From NCBI GenBank assembly GCA_946811185.2, contig OX328112.1, positions 28,545,442 through 28,609,441 of the forward strand: a stretch of DNA of 64,000 bases, written 5' to 3'. The notes under the pieces are model-generated. The model saw only the letters and a program-made list of their open reading frames with translations. It was not told the origin of the DNA and made no database searches. The stretch comes from Hippopus hippopus. Its lineage: Eukaryota; Mollusca; Bivalvia; Cardiida; Cardiidae. The translations under genes and the position numbers were made by a program. Below are positions 53,021-63,186 of the stretch, one piece after another. Numbering within the stretch: the stretch's first letter is position 1; the number at the start of each line of letters is the position of its first letter.

Positions 53021-53629
53021 AGTCTTAAATCCACATGGAGATGAAAAAAGAATCAGCACTTTTTTTATCATTATCATCGATGCCATTTAGTATAGAAAAC
53101 AGCAATAACCAGCATAAATGTCGATTTTTAACTTTATTGATACAATCGTTCTGTACTCTTGGTTTCTATCTAAAACGCTTGCGCAACTACAATTAATCAA
53201 AGTACATTACTTTGACCTTAAGCGGATCAAAGAACTTAAATACTATGTACAAATGATAGCATGAATTCATGGCTAATTTCCATAAAAGTGTGTATCTAAG
53301 CGTTTCACATACAGTTGTAGATATTAGGAAAGTTGTTTGAGGTGTAATGATAGTAGTTTTGGGTAAGTTTTGAGTGGTTTTGGGTGTTTTCGGGTGTTTA
53401 TTTTACCGACTCATCTGCGACATACACTTTATAAACTAGGTCATGTCAAAGCTGCGGAATGAGACTAATTTCAAATTTAGAGCGAACTGTACGACATCAA
53501 CTCTGAAATTCATTGTTTTTGTATTTGGCTTACTCCGATTTTTAATCCGCATATTATTTGTACATATTAAATGACACAGACGCGTCCGTTCATCGATCTA
53601 TGAGGACCTCTTTTTTTTTAAACTGAGGA
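53021..53629. other. Non-coding spacer
   Basis: No supported feature. Confidence 0.4.
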
Positions 53630-53855
53630 GTGATTCGTCATCACAGAGGTCAGTCTGTCAGTTGGCATAAGAAGCTGATGACGTCATCACCTTCTAAAAA
53701 TCTTCCTATCATTCACTTTTCTGCATATTCAAGGGCCACTCTGCCTCCAGATTCAGTCAATTTATTCAAACAATATAACTTTCTTCATGTCATGACAAAA
53801 TTAAGTAGAACTTGTCACAGGATGTGACTTAATACCCCCGCAAGAGCTGTAATTG
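53630..53855. mobile_element. Heavily degraded GAGCCATGCTC-family MITE
   Basis: 'cattcacttttctgcatatt', 'caagggccactctgcctcca', 'gattcagtcaatttattc', 'gtgacttaatacccccgcaa'. The palindrome is lost. Confidence 0.5.
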
Positions 53856-53875
53856 ACCATTTTTTTTCAGGATTA

Positions 53876-53925
53876 CACAGACGGACACACGGACGGACAC
53901 GCAGACGGACGGACAGACAGGCTAA
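53876..53925. repeat. GGAC/CAGA microsatellite
   Basis: A (ggac)n and (gacag)n tract ('agacggacggacagacagg'). Confidence 0.85.
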
Positions 53926-54060
53926 TTCCAGTATACCCAGATTTATGATGCAGCGTCAGCAACCCAGGTATTCATATTTTAGAGTGTACACGCGTGGCGT
54001 AGTATATACACATTTTTGTAAGGAATCGTTGGAAGGGTGGTTGAGGGTGGGCGTGTGAGC

Positions 54061-54175
54061 CCTAAAGGAGTTTTGTGTCGGATGAAATTATGATCAACCT
54101 TCGCCTTACTTCTACGAAGGTAAGTCTAGCTTAATCATTAAATTTCATCCAACACATAAACTCCCTTATGGGCCC
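54061..54175. repeat. Inverted repeat downstream of the DIRS recombinase
   Basis: 'taaaggagttttgtgtcgga' + 'tgaaatt' at 54063-54089 pairs with 'aatttcatccaacacataaa' + 'ctccctta' at about 54141-54168, with an inner hairpin 'ccttcg...cgaagg' in the loop. DIRS elements end in inverted and complementary repeats rather than LTRs, so this may be the 3' terminal structure. That assignment is inference. Confidence 0.55.
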
Positions 54176-54334
54176 CACAGATTCTTTAGAGTTGATTACT
54201 TACAAAATGGGATAGAAAAACAAAGAGAGAAGATCTAACTTTCACTGATTATTCGATATATGTAGATAACATAGAGAAGTATACAAGTAAAACTTTTCAT
54301 TCTATGGCTTCTTCGTTGGTGTCAGTTATTGATC

Positions 54335-55804
54335 TCAGAATTTTACATCGCATGTCCTCACTATTGTGAAGTATTGGGCTTTTATAATATTTAGCAAAAG
54401 TTTAGTGTTGCTCCAGCCAGCTGATTTTATTACGTCTTTCAAAGGAACTCCTTTGTAATAAGCTTGTGACATGGAAGCCTATCTTGTACTATGTGGCTTG
54501 AAAATGTCTGGTATGCCAGCTTTAGACATGATGAATTTAACCCAACGATTAATCGTTTGTTTACTCACAGAATTGTGTGGTTTCACTGTACTAATAAGTA
54601 ATTTAGTTCCATTCCTCAAGTGTTTTGTGCGTTCCATATATTCCTTTATTGTAGTAACAATGCAGATTTTATCGTTCATCTCATATCGATGTAAAGTAAT
54701 AGGTTTTAAATGAAATCCTGGCCTGCTTTGTTTTAGAACATCAGTAATATGGATTATTATTCTGTTCTCTAAAGTTTCTATGTCTGTAATGTTAATCAAA
54801 TGCGAAGTCTGACACCTTTGGCCAGTTACAAGTGGAAATAACATGCACAGTTTTCCAGAGAGTAATAAAAGTGTAGAAGTATCCATTGTTTCTAAGTAAT
54901 GCAGTACCGAGTGTACGTCCCACGTTACCGTGTATCTCGGCAGCGAAGGCTTTTCATTAAATACACCTTTCATAAAACGACTGATAATTTCAATTTCATG
55001 TATGTTTATATTCCCGGTCAGACGCACGAAGTTACTTATCGCAGATCTAGCTGTATTGATAGCTGTGTAGTTTAAACCATTTTGGTATTGGCTAACCAGG
55101 AATTCCGTCACAGTTTGGGCAGTGGTTTTAAAGGGATTTGTTTTCCGCTCACAGAAATGTAGCCATCTATTAATATACGTGTTGTATTGTTTCTGTGTAC
55201 TTGAACGCCAAGATTTGAGAATGAGGTCTTCAGCTGTTCGCGAAATACCTTGCTTTCGTAAGGCTGTCCTGATATACGAAAAGCCACTAACCGCATTTTT
55301 GTCAGTGGGTGTTTCAGGTTTGGTTTGTGCATTAAATGTAGTAAGTCTGTTGTCCATGATAAGTTTGATTAGATTCGGCCACCAAGCTTGTGTTGGCCAG
55401 ATTGGTCCAATCAGAAGTGCTTGAGTTCCTTCTTCCTCTGTTTTCTTTAGAATTCGTGGGATTAAACTGAAAGGAGGGAATATGTAGAACAATTTATTAC
55501 ACCATGTAAATGAAAATGCATCAATAGCCCATGCTTCTGGTTCAGGATATCTAGAAACATATGAAGGAAGTTTGGCATTCAAACGTGATGCAAATAAATC
55601 TATATGCATGTCTGGGTAAACCTGCTTTAGTGATGCGAAAACATTGGCATCTAATGCCCATTCAAGATCATCATTTCCACTCCTACAGAGCTTGTCTGCC
55701 TGTTTATTTGTAACTCCGGCTATATGATAGGCCGATATATGTATATGCCGTTCTATGGTTTTTAGGCCGATATATGTATATGCCGTTCTATGCACCAAAA
55801 CCAA
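54335..55804 (-). pseudogene. DIRS methyltransferase-like segment and tyrosine recombinase
   Basis: The main open frame (54479-55804, 441 aa) starts at the end of RNase H (AGVTNKQADKLCR). It then passes through a Dam-like segment (IDLFASRLNAKLP, YIFPPFSLI, about residues 66-150) and a recombinase: N-terminal core-binding part at ~195-285 (STQKQYNTYINRWLHFC), catalytic Arg at R330 (PLVTGQRCQTS) and H438/R441 in KPHSTR. A TAG at 54479-54481 follows directly. The frame then continues for 47 codons (ASMSQAYYKG, KSAGW, with a candidate nucleophile Tyr in the last third) to a TGA at 54335-54337. Without readthrough the protein lacks the catalytic Tyr. The start Met is not native because a duplication upstream broke the frame. 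Confidence 0.88.
55729..55792. repeat. 35-bp tandem duplication disrupting the DIRS frame
   Basis: aggccgatatatgtatatgc plus cgttctatg occurs at 55729-55757 and 55764-55792. The unit is 35 bp, not a multiple of three, so it shifts the frame between RNase H and the downstream domains. The same peptide segment (ERHIHISA) is encoded twice. Confidence 0.92.
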
Positions 55805-56442
55805 AGTCTTCGTGCAATGTCATCAAGGTTTGAAATTTTCCCACCGTAATTATTTATGTAAGAGCAACTTGTAGTGTTGTCGGTGTAAAGTCTGACGTGC
55901 ACGTTTGTCAACTTCCTACAGAAAGTGTGAATGCCGATTTCACATGCCTTCATTTCTAATATGTTAATATGTAACCTTTGCTCTTCGGTCGACAAGAAAC
56001 CTTGGGTTCGGGCATCATTTTTCTCATCATATGCTCCATACATTTGAAGTAAAGCATCCGTATAAATAGTAATAGGTGGTGGATTTAGCGTTATATGTTT
56101 GTAACTACTACCTATGTTGTCAATCCACGAATTTAGAATGTCATCTATGACTCGGGGTATATTCATGTAACTGTCAAAGTTACCGCAGTGTCGTCGTAAT
56201 TCGGCTTCTTTAACCTTTTCCAGTGATTTAATGAATAGTGTTGCATGCTGCAAGCCTGGCTCTGCAGCGTTAAGCTTTCCAATTAGTTTTGCGAAATTGC
56301 GGATTATTGTTCTTTCCGCGTTTAGAAAGAAATTACACAGAACTATAATATCGTTGCATTTTTCTGGTGTTATTCGTACAGTCATGGATTCTGAGCACAT
56401 AATGAAATCTAAGAATACTATCCTTTTACATGGCACGCGCAC
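55762..56442 (-). pseudogene. DIRS reverse transcriptase C-terminus and RNase H
   Basis: 226-aa frame beginning in the RT connection (RIVFLDF) with RNase H motifs: Asp in TIYTDALLQMYGA, Glu in ILEMKACEIG, Asp in RLYTDNTTSCSYINN. It is separated from the RT core by two small frame changes near 56440-56480, around an A-run. It is separated from the recombinase frame by the 35-bp duplication at 55729-55792. Confidence 0.85.
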
Positions 56443-56456
56443 AGATTTTTTTCTGA

Positions 56457-57090
56457 TTAAGCGTTAAGCCTAAATTGTACCGTATCTTGCACTTTACGTA
56501 AGCAAGTCTGATAGGTCTCGCCAAATAAACACGAGTCGTCAATGAAATACACGCTGATGTGACAGAGTGACCTTAGATAAGCGAATACAGGTTTCATTAG
56601 TTTAGTCCAGATTCTGGGACTGCATGAGTAGCCCGTAACTAACGCGGTAAATTGGTATTTAATGCCGTTAAAGATAAATGGGAAAATTTTTCGATCCTGT
56701 TCTCTTATTCTGATCGAGTAATAGGCATCTGAAAGGTCGACAGATGTGAAATAGCAATCTTTTCTCATTGCATTAAGAGCTGAACGGAGCGATTCCATTT
56801 TGAAATGACTTTTCTCTACATGTAGCGAGTTGAACAGTTTTAGGTTTAAAATGAGTCTTATTCTACCATCCTTCTTCGGCCTAATGAAGATATTTGAAAT
56901 GTATTTGTCCTTAGTGTTATCATCAGATACTTCGATAATGCCGCAATTTAGAAATCGTTTTAATTCCGTGATTATTTTCTGATTTTCTTCTGGTGTGAAC
57001 AGTAGTTGCCTCGGAATGAATGACTGTTGTGGTATTTGAGAAAGTTAAATAGTGCACCCACGTATGGTATTCAAAATCCATTCGTCTGTT
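56457..57090 (-). pseudogene. DIRS reverse transcriptase core
   Basis: The frame is open from upstream of residue Met at 56798. PRQLLFTPEE, NIFIRPKKDGRIRLILNLK and FTSVDLSDAYYSI (first catalytic Asp) are followed by TGYSCSPRIWTK and FIDDSCLF, the FIDD form of the YxDD box. It ends prematurely at 56457, where the frame shifts. The motif spacing is that of DIRS/Ngaro RT. Confidence 0.87.
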
Positions 57091-57187
57091 GTAATAGTCT
57101 CCCAGAACGAAATACACAAGGCCGTTTTACCGGCCTTGAAATTTTCAGGTGTATTTTGTACTTTTATTTTGACATTCGGACTTACAT

Positions 57188-58281
57188 CTATTTCTTTCCA
57201 GGTTTCGCTTTCTTGTACTGAGGTTGGTAGTTGCTGCTTCCGCGTCGGTTGGTTTTGTTTCTTGGGGGAAAGGAGGCTGACGCTTGGTTCCGATTGTAGT
57301 AGTTGTGGTTGTTGTTGTTGTTCAGTTGCCCCCCTCCCCTTTTGGCCAAAAAAGTTTTCTTGTTCGAGTTCGGAACGAGCATTACCTTTGTTTCTTTTAG
57401 GTGTTTTATTTCCTCGTGCAGCTTTTCTCCAAACAGTTTTGTTGCTGAAGCCTTTCTGTCATACAGAGACTTGTACACGGGAATGAGATCTTTACGAATC
57501 TTTTGTTTCCTCAACTCGTTGGATTGTACGATGCCTTGTGCAAGAATTTTGAAAATATCGGCTGTTAATTCCGTGGATTCTGCCGTTGTGCCTCTGTGTT
57601 TTTGCAATTGCATCAGTTTTATTGTCGGCACTAATGCGTGGCAGAGCATGGTTTGTGATTTTTGAATCGCGTAGTCGAACGCCTTCGTATCCCTTTTCAA
57701 TTGTCCCCACAAGATTTCGTTCACTCTCGGGACCTGTAATTCTCAACATTCCTCGGTCGTTTATGCTTGATCTGAAGAGCATTTACCTTATCCTCTTTGA
57801 CTCTTCCTCGTAGAACCGGATTAGCTATGTTGACTAATTCTGGTTTGATCTCTTCTCCTGTATCGGAGTCACTTTCAAAGAAATCCGAAAGATCTAACCA
57901 TTCGTTATCCGAGTTTTCCCCTTCTTGGGCCTCTGTAGAACTGTGTCCCAAGAAGGTATCTATGGCATCCTCCTGGTCCGAATCATTGTTAAGGTCATCA
58001 TTGTTAAGGTCATGACCAGATAAGGGAGGGTCAGTAACCTCCCGTGATCTCTTTATCCAACGAATTCCAGGTATTGCTTGAGATGTTTTCGGAGATAATA
58101 TCTCTCTCTGCATATTAATCATGTGCTCGTTTATTGTTTGGAGTGACCTTGACACATCCGGTGCGTTATTTTCATTAACAGAACTGACCGTAGCATTCTC
58201 CATTTGGTCAAGTGTCGAACAGATATTTGGGGTGTGCGCAGACATAACGTGTACGCCATTTCCGCCCTGGCCGGCTGCCAA
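57188..58281 (-). pseudogene. DIRS gag-like protein, one frameshift
   Basis: Two frames carry one protein. The first (57721-58281, 186 aa from MAAGQGGNG) is acidic (SDQEDAIDTFLG, DFFESDSDTGEEIKPE). The second (57188-57724) carries EILWGQLKRDTKAFDYAIQK, a Lys-rich helix and an Asn/Gln/Arg-rich tail ending YKKAKPGKK. The shift lies near 57737, where the second frame reads through QVPRV. There is no zinc knuckle, as usual for DIRS gag. The RT frame follows about 100 bp downstream. Confidence 0.8.
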
Positions 58282-58551
58282 CTCGGCCTGGAAATATAGA
58301 TGTTTATTCCATGTAAGATTCTAAACAAGACTCTTACGGTCTGATGAAATAATGTCAGTTATCAATGAATCTTATATTACGCCCTTTAATATCCTAGCAT
58401 GGAAATTTCTCGGCATGCGAACTCTTTCACATCATGTATGTCTGCGTGTGTGTGCACGCGCAAATACACAGTTTTACTTTACTACAGCTTTCAACAATTC
58501 ATGTTGTTAAATTATTCATAGTTCGTCGATTGCTTATAGTTACCTTTCCTT

Positions 58552-58731
58552 GACGTAAATGCGTCATGTCTAGGTGTCCATATTCATTTTTTCCCGGTGC
58601 CTGTGCCACGATGTAAATTCATCGGTAAAACAATTTAGCTATTTGCTAAAGGCATTTGTAAGAAATGATGTAAATCCATCATCAATAGCCTTTTGAAATA
58701 GGCCTTTTCATTTGCACGACGTAAATCCGTC
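58552..58731. repeat. Periodic palindromic motif GAYGTAAATNCRTC, 51-58 bp spacing
   Basis: Four copies occur: gacgtaaatgcgtc (58552), gatgtaaattcatc (58610), gatgtaaatccatc (58667) and gacgtaaatccgtc (58718), with weak similarity between. They lie between the 5' side of the DIRS element and the 3' tail of the LINE. Confidence 0.75.
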
Positions 58732-58767
58732 GTTAATAAAACCTTGCAATAGAATTGACGTTTACTT

Positions 58768-59444
58768 GAATGAATGAATGAATGTTGTTTTATGGCGCAT
58801 CGACAGCTTTGGTCATTTAGTGCGCATATCTACGTTAAAACATAAGAAAAATGAAATTTTTACACTGAAAAAGGTTTGAATACATTTATAATAGTAAAAG
58901 AGTTGAATTAAGAAGGATTATGTGTGATCTTAATATGTATAAAGAACATTATTGAGTGACAGGGCAATCCCTATCAACTCAAAAGGTTTAAATGACAGTT
59001 AAGAATGTGATAAAAAGGTTTGAACTAAAAATGCTGGATTGATAGTAAGAAGTCTTTAAATGAAGAAGAAATATGTGTCATTTATAATGTGCGTAAAATA
59101 TGATATTGAGTGGCTGGGCATTCCCTGCCTACTCCAAAGTTTTAGATTAAAAGGTAAGACTGAGAATGTTTCTTTTCCTTGGAAATGAGTGTTAAAACTT
59201 GTAAAGATTGGAGCCTCCAATGGGATCAGTATACTCCCATTGAACAGGTCCTGTCTCCAATGAGATAAGATGCCCCCAAGGGGCTAATCCTCCAATTAAG
59301 GAGATGTAAACTGAATATAAAACCAGTGGTAGAATCAAAAGTTTTAGATTAGAAAAGTTAAGACTATGAATCAGCTGACAAGATATCTAATATAAAGGTA
59401 TGTAAAGAATGTAAAAAGGTGGGTAAGAAACTGAAGAGTAAATA
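58768..59444 (-). other. 3' UTR and simple-repeat tail of the LINE
   Basis: No coding frame. The element ends at a four-unit gaat tract (cattcattcattcattc on the sense strand), the kind of short-repeat tail seen in I-type LINEs instead of poly(A). Two related internal segments ('tgagtgacagggcaatccct' at 58954 and 'tgagtggctgggcattccct' at 59113) suggest a partial UTR duplication. Confidence 0.75.
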
Positions 59445-62318
59445 TCACAGTTTATTGTAGATGCCAATCTCCTTTATGAAAGCAATAATAGATTCAACGC
59501 TGACAGAATCAAAAAGATTTTTTAAACTATCGACGTTGAAATATTTACGAACTGGCTGAAAGTCAATGCAATCTAGTAGGATATGTTTCACAGAAAAGGA
59601 TGCATTGCATGGAATACATTCAGGGGCATCATCTCTTGTCAAGAGCCAGGAATGTGTGATGCGTGAATGGCCAATTCGTAGTCGTGCTATTATCACTTCT
59701 TCTCGACGAACAGACCTGTAAACGGGGTACCATTCACCAAGGGAAGGTTTAACTGAATGCAGTTTATTGAAAACATCAGCATCCCACTGGGATTGCCAAG
59801 AAGATTGGATATGTGTTAAGACGGAGGATTTAAAATCAGTGTGTGGAACTTTAAAATCTGAAATGGGAAGGTTAAGTGCAGATTTGGCAGACCTATCGGC
59901 ATTTTCATTGCCTTTGATACCTACATGACTTGGAAGCCAGCAGAACACCAATCTATTCATAGAAGAAATTTGTGAGATCCTTTCAAGTAAACTACAGATT
60001 AAGGGATTCTCAAGTCGTTGATTTGAAAGGGCTTGTAATGTTGACAAAGAGTCCGAAAAGATAATGAAACGGTTGGAATTAGAACGTTCAGCTAGATTAA
60101 GGGCAAGATCAATTGCTTTAATTTCAGCAGAGAAAATAGAGGAGTTGTTTGGAAGGCGGCACTTTAAGCTCCTTTTTCCATAAACAGCGGCAGCTGCTAC
60201 AGAATTTCCCTCTTTAGATCCATCTGTATAGATTAGTTTGAAGGAAAAATAATGCTCCTTTATCTCGTTGTATCTAGCATGAAATACAGTTCTATCCGTG
60301 ACAGACTTTTTGTCAGATGCAAGGTCAAATCTGAATTCTGCACTATTTAGTGTCCATGGAGGGATTTCAGAGATTTTATAGTCGGCGATAGACTCAGTGT
60401 CTATGCGAAGGTTATCTACAGTGGACTCCATGCGGATACCAAATGGAAGAATAACATTTGGTTTCCTTTCAAAAAGACGTTTATATTGAGGTTTAAAAAC
60501 AACTTTATGAGTTGGATTAAAACGATTGGACTTCAGTTTTAAAAGATATTGAAGCGAGAGTTTTTCCCTCCTGTATGAAAGAGAAGGTTCATTAGCCTCA
60601 ACATAGAGACTATTGACTGGAGAAGTTCTGAAAGCTCCAAGTACAAGACGCAGACCTTCATGGTGTATAGAATCGAGAATTTTCAGGTAAGATTTACGGG
60701 CAGATCCGTAAACAATAGATCCATAGTCTAATTTGGAGCGAACTAAAGACCGATAAAGCCACAAGAGGACTTTACGGTCTGCTCCCCATTCAGAATGGGC
60801 CACAACCTTTAGAAGATTAAGAGCCTTCTTGCACTTCTTTTTAAGTGCAGTGATGTGAGGAAGGAAGGAAAGCTTTCTGTAAAAGATGACTCCAAGAAAT
60901 TTAAACTCAGAAACGACTTCAATTTTAGTTTTGTCCAAATACAGTTCAGGGTCTGGATGAACACCTCGTAGGTTACAAAGGTGCATGCACTTAGTTTTGG
61001 ACTTGGAAAATTTGAAGCCATTTTCATCAGACCACGTTTGGAGTTTGTTGAGACACTGTTGAAGTTGTCTCTCAATAATATTCATATTTCGAGATCTGAA
61101 GCATATAACAAAGTCATCAACATAAAGGGAACAGTCTACACCAAGACAGATAGCTTTAACTATAATGTTTATTTTTACACTGAAAAGTGTAACAGAGAGA
61201 ATACATCCTTGGGGTACACCCATATCCTGTTCACGGGCTCCCGAGACAGTATTACCAACTCGGACGCGGAAAAGACGTTCATCCAAGAAGGCTGAAATAA
61301 AAAGAGGAAGACTACCTCGAAGACCAAAGTCATGCAAGTCTTTAAGAATTCCGTATTTCCAAGTCGTATCGTAAGCGCTTTCAAGGTCGAAAACGACGGA
61401 TACTATATGCTGTCTATTAATAAAGGCTTCTCTGACAAAGGTTTCCAAGCGGACAAGATGAGCTATAGTGCCACGCTGGCGACGAAATCCACTCTGTACA
61501 TCAACGATGAGGTTGTTTTTCTCTAAAAACCAGACAAGCCTGTCGCTGACCATACGTTCTAAGGTCTTGCAAAGACAACTAGTAAGAGCTATTGGACGAT
61601 AGTTAGCCGGGTCACTAACATCCTTGTCAGGTTTTGGGATAGGAATGACTAGTGCCTCCCGCCAGGATGAAGGATAATCTCCTGACTGCCAGATATCATT
61701 AAAAATATCCAGTAAAACTGAGAGAGAAGTAAAAGGTAAGTGTTTTAAAAACTGGTAATGAACTTTATCTTGGCCAGGAGAAGAATCGTGAGCTTTATTC
61801 AGAGCAGATTTTAATTCTTTAAAGGTGAAGAGTTTATTATAATGCTCTGAATTAGAAGAATTGAAATTGAGTTTTTTCTTTTCTTCTCTGGCTTTATTTC
61901 TCTGAAACTTTTCAGAATAGTTTGTAGCGGAAGACTTTTTGCAAAAGGTCTCGGCAAGAGCATCAGCTATATCCTGGGGTGATTCCAACGAAGTATTTTT
62001 AACTTCAAGGTGACTAAGAGGGGGCTGGCCTTTGCCATTGATCTTTCTGATCATATCCCAGGTTTTTTTAGTAGTAGTTCTACTATTTAGAGACATATTG
62101 TCTCCAAGCTTTGCGCTTACTTTCTCTAATGGTACGACGGGCTTTTGCCCTGGAAATACGGAATAAGTTATGATTTTCTTTGGTAGGCCTGAGGTTAAAT
62201 TTTCTAAGGGCTTGTTTTCTGTCTCTGACAGCCTGTTTACAATCATCATTGTACCAAGGCTTGTCAGGACGTTTTGGATTTGTCGAGGTCTGAGAGACGG
62301 ACTTTTTAGCTGCATCAA
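59445..62318 (-). CDS. LINE ORF2, reverse transcriptase and RNase H part
   Basis: 957-aa frame. The native protein starts in the endonuclease frame; residues 1-75 here are out-of-frame translation, and the true sequence begins near NMSLNSRTTTKKTWDMI. RT motifs: IPIPKP...ANYRPIALTSCLCKTLERM (225-256), D311 in FDLESAYDTTW, GVPQGCILS (367-375), YVDD (399-402), GFKFSKSKTK (434-443), FLGVIFYRKL thumb (474-483). RNase H at ~694-815: D699 (YTDGS), E732 (FSAEIKAI), D756 (IFSDSLS), GNENAD (803-808). The C-terminal domain ends with C..C, H and C residues (CIPCNASFSVKHILLDC). No internal stop is present. It copies the element RNA at the nicked target. Confidence 0.92.
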   Translation of the reverse strand: MMQLKSPSLRPRQIQNVLTSLGTMMIVNRLSETENKPLENLTSGLPKKIITYSVFPGQKPVVPLEKVSAKLGDNMSLNSRTTTKKTWDMIRKINGKGQPPLSHLEVKNTSLESPQDIADALAETFCKKSSATNYSEKFQRNKAREEKKKLNFNSSNSEHYNKLFTFKELKSALNKAHDSSPGQDKVHYQFLKHLPFTSLSVLLDIFNDIWQSGDYPSSWREALVIPIPKPDKDVSDPANYRPIALTSCLCKTLERMVSDRLVWFLEKNNLIVDVQSGFRRQRGTIAHLVRLETFVREAFINRQHIVSVVFDLESAYDTTWKYGILKDLHDFGLRGSLPLFISAFLDERLFRVRVGNTVSGAREQDMGVPQGCILSVTLFSVKINIIVKAICLGVDCSLYVDDFVICFRSRNMNIIERQLQQCLNKLQTWSDENGFKFSKSKTKCMHLCNLRGVHPDPELYLDKTKIEVVSEFKFLGVIFYRKLSFLPHITALKKKCKKALNLLKVVAHSEWGADRKVLLWLYRSLVRSKLDYGSIVYGSARKSYLKILDSIHHEGLRLVLGAFRTSPVNSLYVEANEPSLSYRREKLSLQYLLKLKSNRFNPTHKVVFKPQYKRLFERKPNVILPFGIRMESTVDNLRIDTESIADYKISEIPPWTLNSAEFRFDLASDKKSVTDRTVFHARYNEIKEHYFSFKLIYTDGSKEGNSVAAAAVYGKRSLKCRLPNNSSIFSAEIKAIDLALNLAERSNSNRFIIFSDSLSTLQALSNQRLENPLICSLLERISQISSMNRLVFCWLPSHVGIKGNENADRSAKSALNLPISDFKVPHTDFKSSVLTHIQSSWQSQWDADVFNKLHSVKPSLGEWYPVYRSVRREEVIIARLRIGHSRITHSWLLTRDDAPECIPCNASFSVKHILLDCIDFQPVRKYFNVDSLKNLFDSVSVESIIAFIKEIGIYNKL

Positions 62319-63171
62319 TTAATAGGGAAGTGAAAAGTTTTGCGGGATCATCGCAATCTCCAAATTTACCATGTGTAATGGTTTGTTCACAGAGGGTTTC
62401 AAATTTATTCCAATTGGCTTTGGAAAGCTTCCATTTCTGCGGTCGCACACTGCTAAATGGTTGTGTAAATGAAAAGATAATAGGGAAGTGATCACTTCCA
62501 CACAAATCCTCAGTCACTTTCCAAGTGAAATTGAGAAGTAAGACTGGGCTGCATAAGGTTAAATCAATAGAAGAGTAAGATCCAGTTGCTGGATGCAAGT
62601 AGGTTTTGGACTTGTTATCATTCATGAAAGACAAAGAGTTGTTCGAAATGAAGCTCTCCAACTGTAAACCTCTCTGGTTAGTGTCATCGCAACCCCACAT
62701 AACACTGTGACCATTAAAGTCCCCAGCAAGAATATAGGGGGACGGCGATTGGGAAATGAGATCATTCAGATTGGTCTCACTGATAGGTGTGCTCGGGGGG
62801 AGATATAAAGAACACAGTGTAACAGCACTGTGTAAAGATAATCTGATGGCAACAACTTGCAAGTTTGTATTAAGAGAGAGAACTTTATGAGGAATGTTGT
62901 TGTTAACAATAATAGAAACACCACCTCTGGCTTTTTCGCCTTCGGTAAAGATTTTGTTGTAAATGGAATGATATTTGATAGAGATATCATCCTCCCGTTT
63001 AAGGAAGGTTTCTTGCAGACAAACAGCAACTGGTTTGTGATCATTGATTAAAAGGGAAAGTTCGTCAAAGTTTGACTTCAGACCTCGACAATTCCACTGG
63101 ATTATGGTATCCATAGTGAATGAGGGAAGTATAAAAGCTAAAGTAAAAAAAGAGGCCGTAAACCAATGCAT
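62083..63171 (-). CDS. LINE ORF2, apurinic-type endonuclease part
   Basis: 362-aa frame with all APE motifs: N27 (QWNCRG), E54 (LQETFL), YLPP (123-126), D151/N153 (AGDFNGH), D203 (SSIDLTL), D227/H228 (GSDHFPI). The probable start is Met20 (63114), just before DTIIQWNCRG; the upstream Met at 63171 adds a short hydrophobic stretch. After the endonuclease come KPWYNDDCK and RRTIRESKRKAWRQYVS, then a premature TAG at 62083-62085. One base gained or lost near 62090 would join this frame to the RT frame. It nicks genomic DNA for target-primed reverse transcription. Confidence 0.9.
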   Translation of the reverse strand: MHWFTASFFTLAFILPSFTMDTIIQWNCRGLKSNFDELSLLINDHKPVAVCLQETFLKREDDISIKYHSIYNKIFTEGEKARGGVSIIVNNNIPHKVLSLNTNLQVVAIRLSLHSAVTLCSLYLPPSTPISETNLNDLISQSPSPYILAGDFNGHSVMWGCDDTNQRGLQLESFISNNSLSFMNDNKSKTYLHPATGSYSSIDLTLCSPVLLLNFTWKVTEDLCGSDHFPIIFSFTQPFSSVRPQKWKLSKANWNKFETLCEQTITHGKFGDCDDPAKLFTSLLIDAAKKSVSQTSTNPKRPDKPWYNDDCKQAVRDRKQALRKFNLRPTKENHNLFRISRAKARRTIRESKRKAWRQYVSK

Positions 63172-63186
63172 TTTAAAATAGATTGG

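Larger units (their letters stand above)
54061..58330 (-). mobile_element. DIRS-type tyrosine-recombinase retrotransposon, inactivated
   Basis: Minus-strand order: gag-like protein (57188-58281), reverse transcriptase, RNase H, a Dam-methyltransferase-like segment and a tyrosine recombinase. This is the order of DIRS1-group elements, which integrate through a recombinase instead of an integrase. No LTRs are seen. At least four frame disruptions and one nonsense codon are visible, but motifs remain clear, so inactivation is fairly recent. The boundaries are approximate. Confidence 0.88.
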
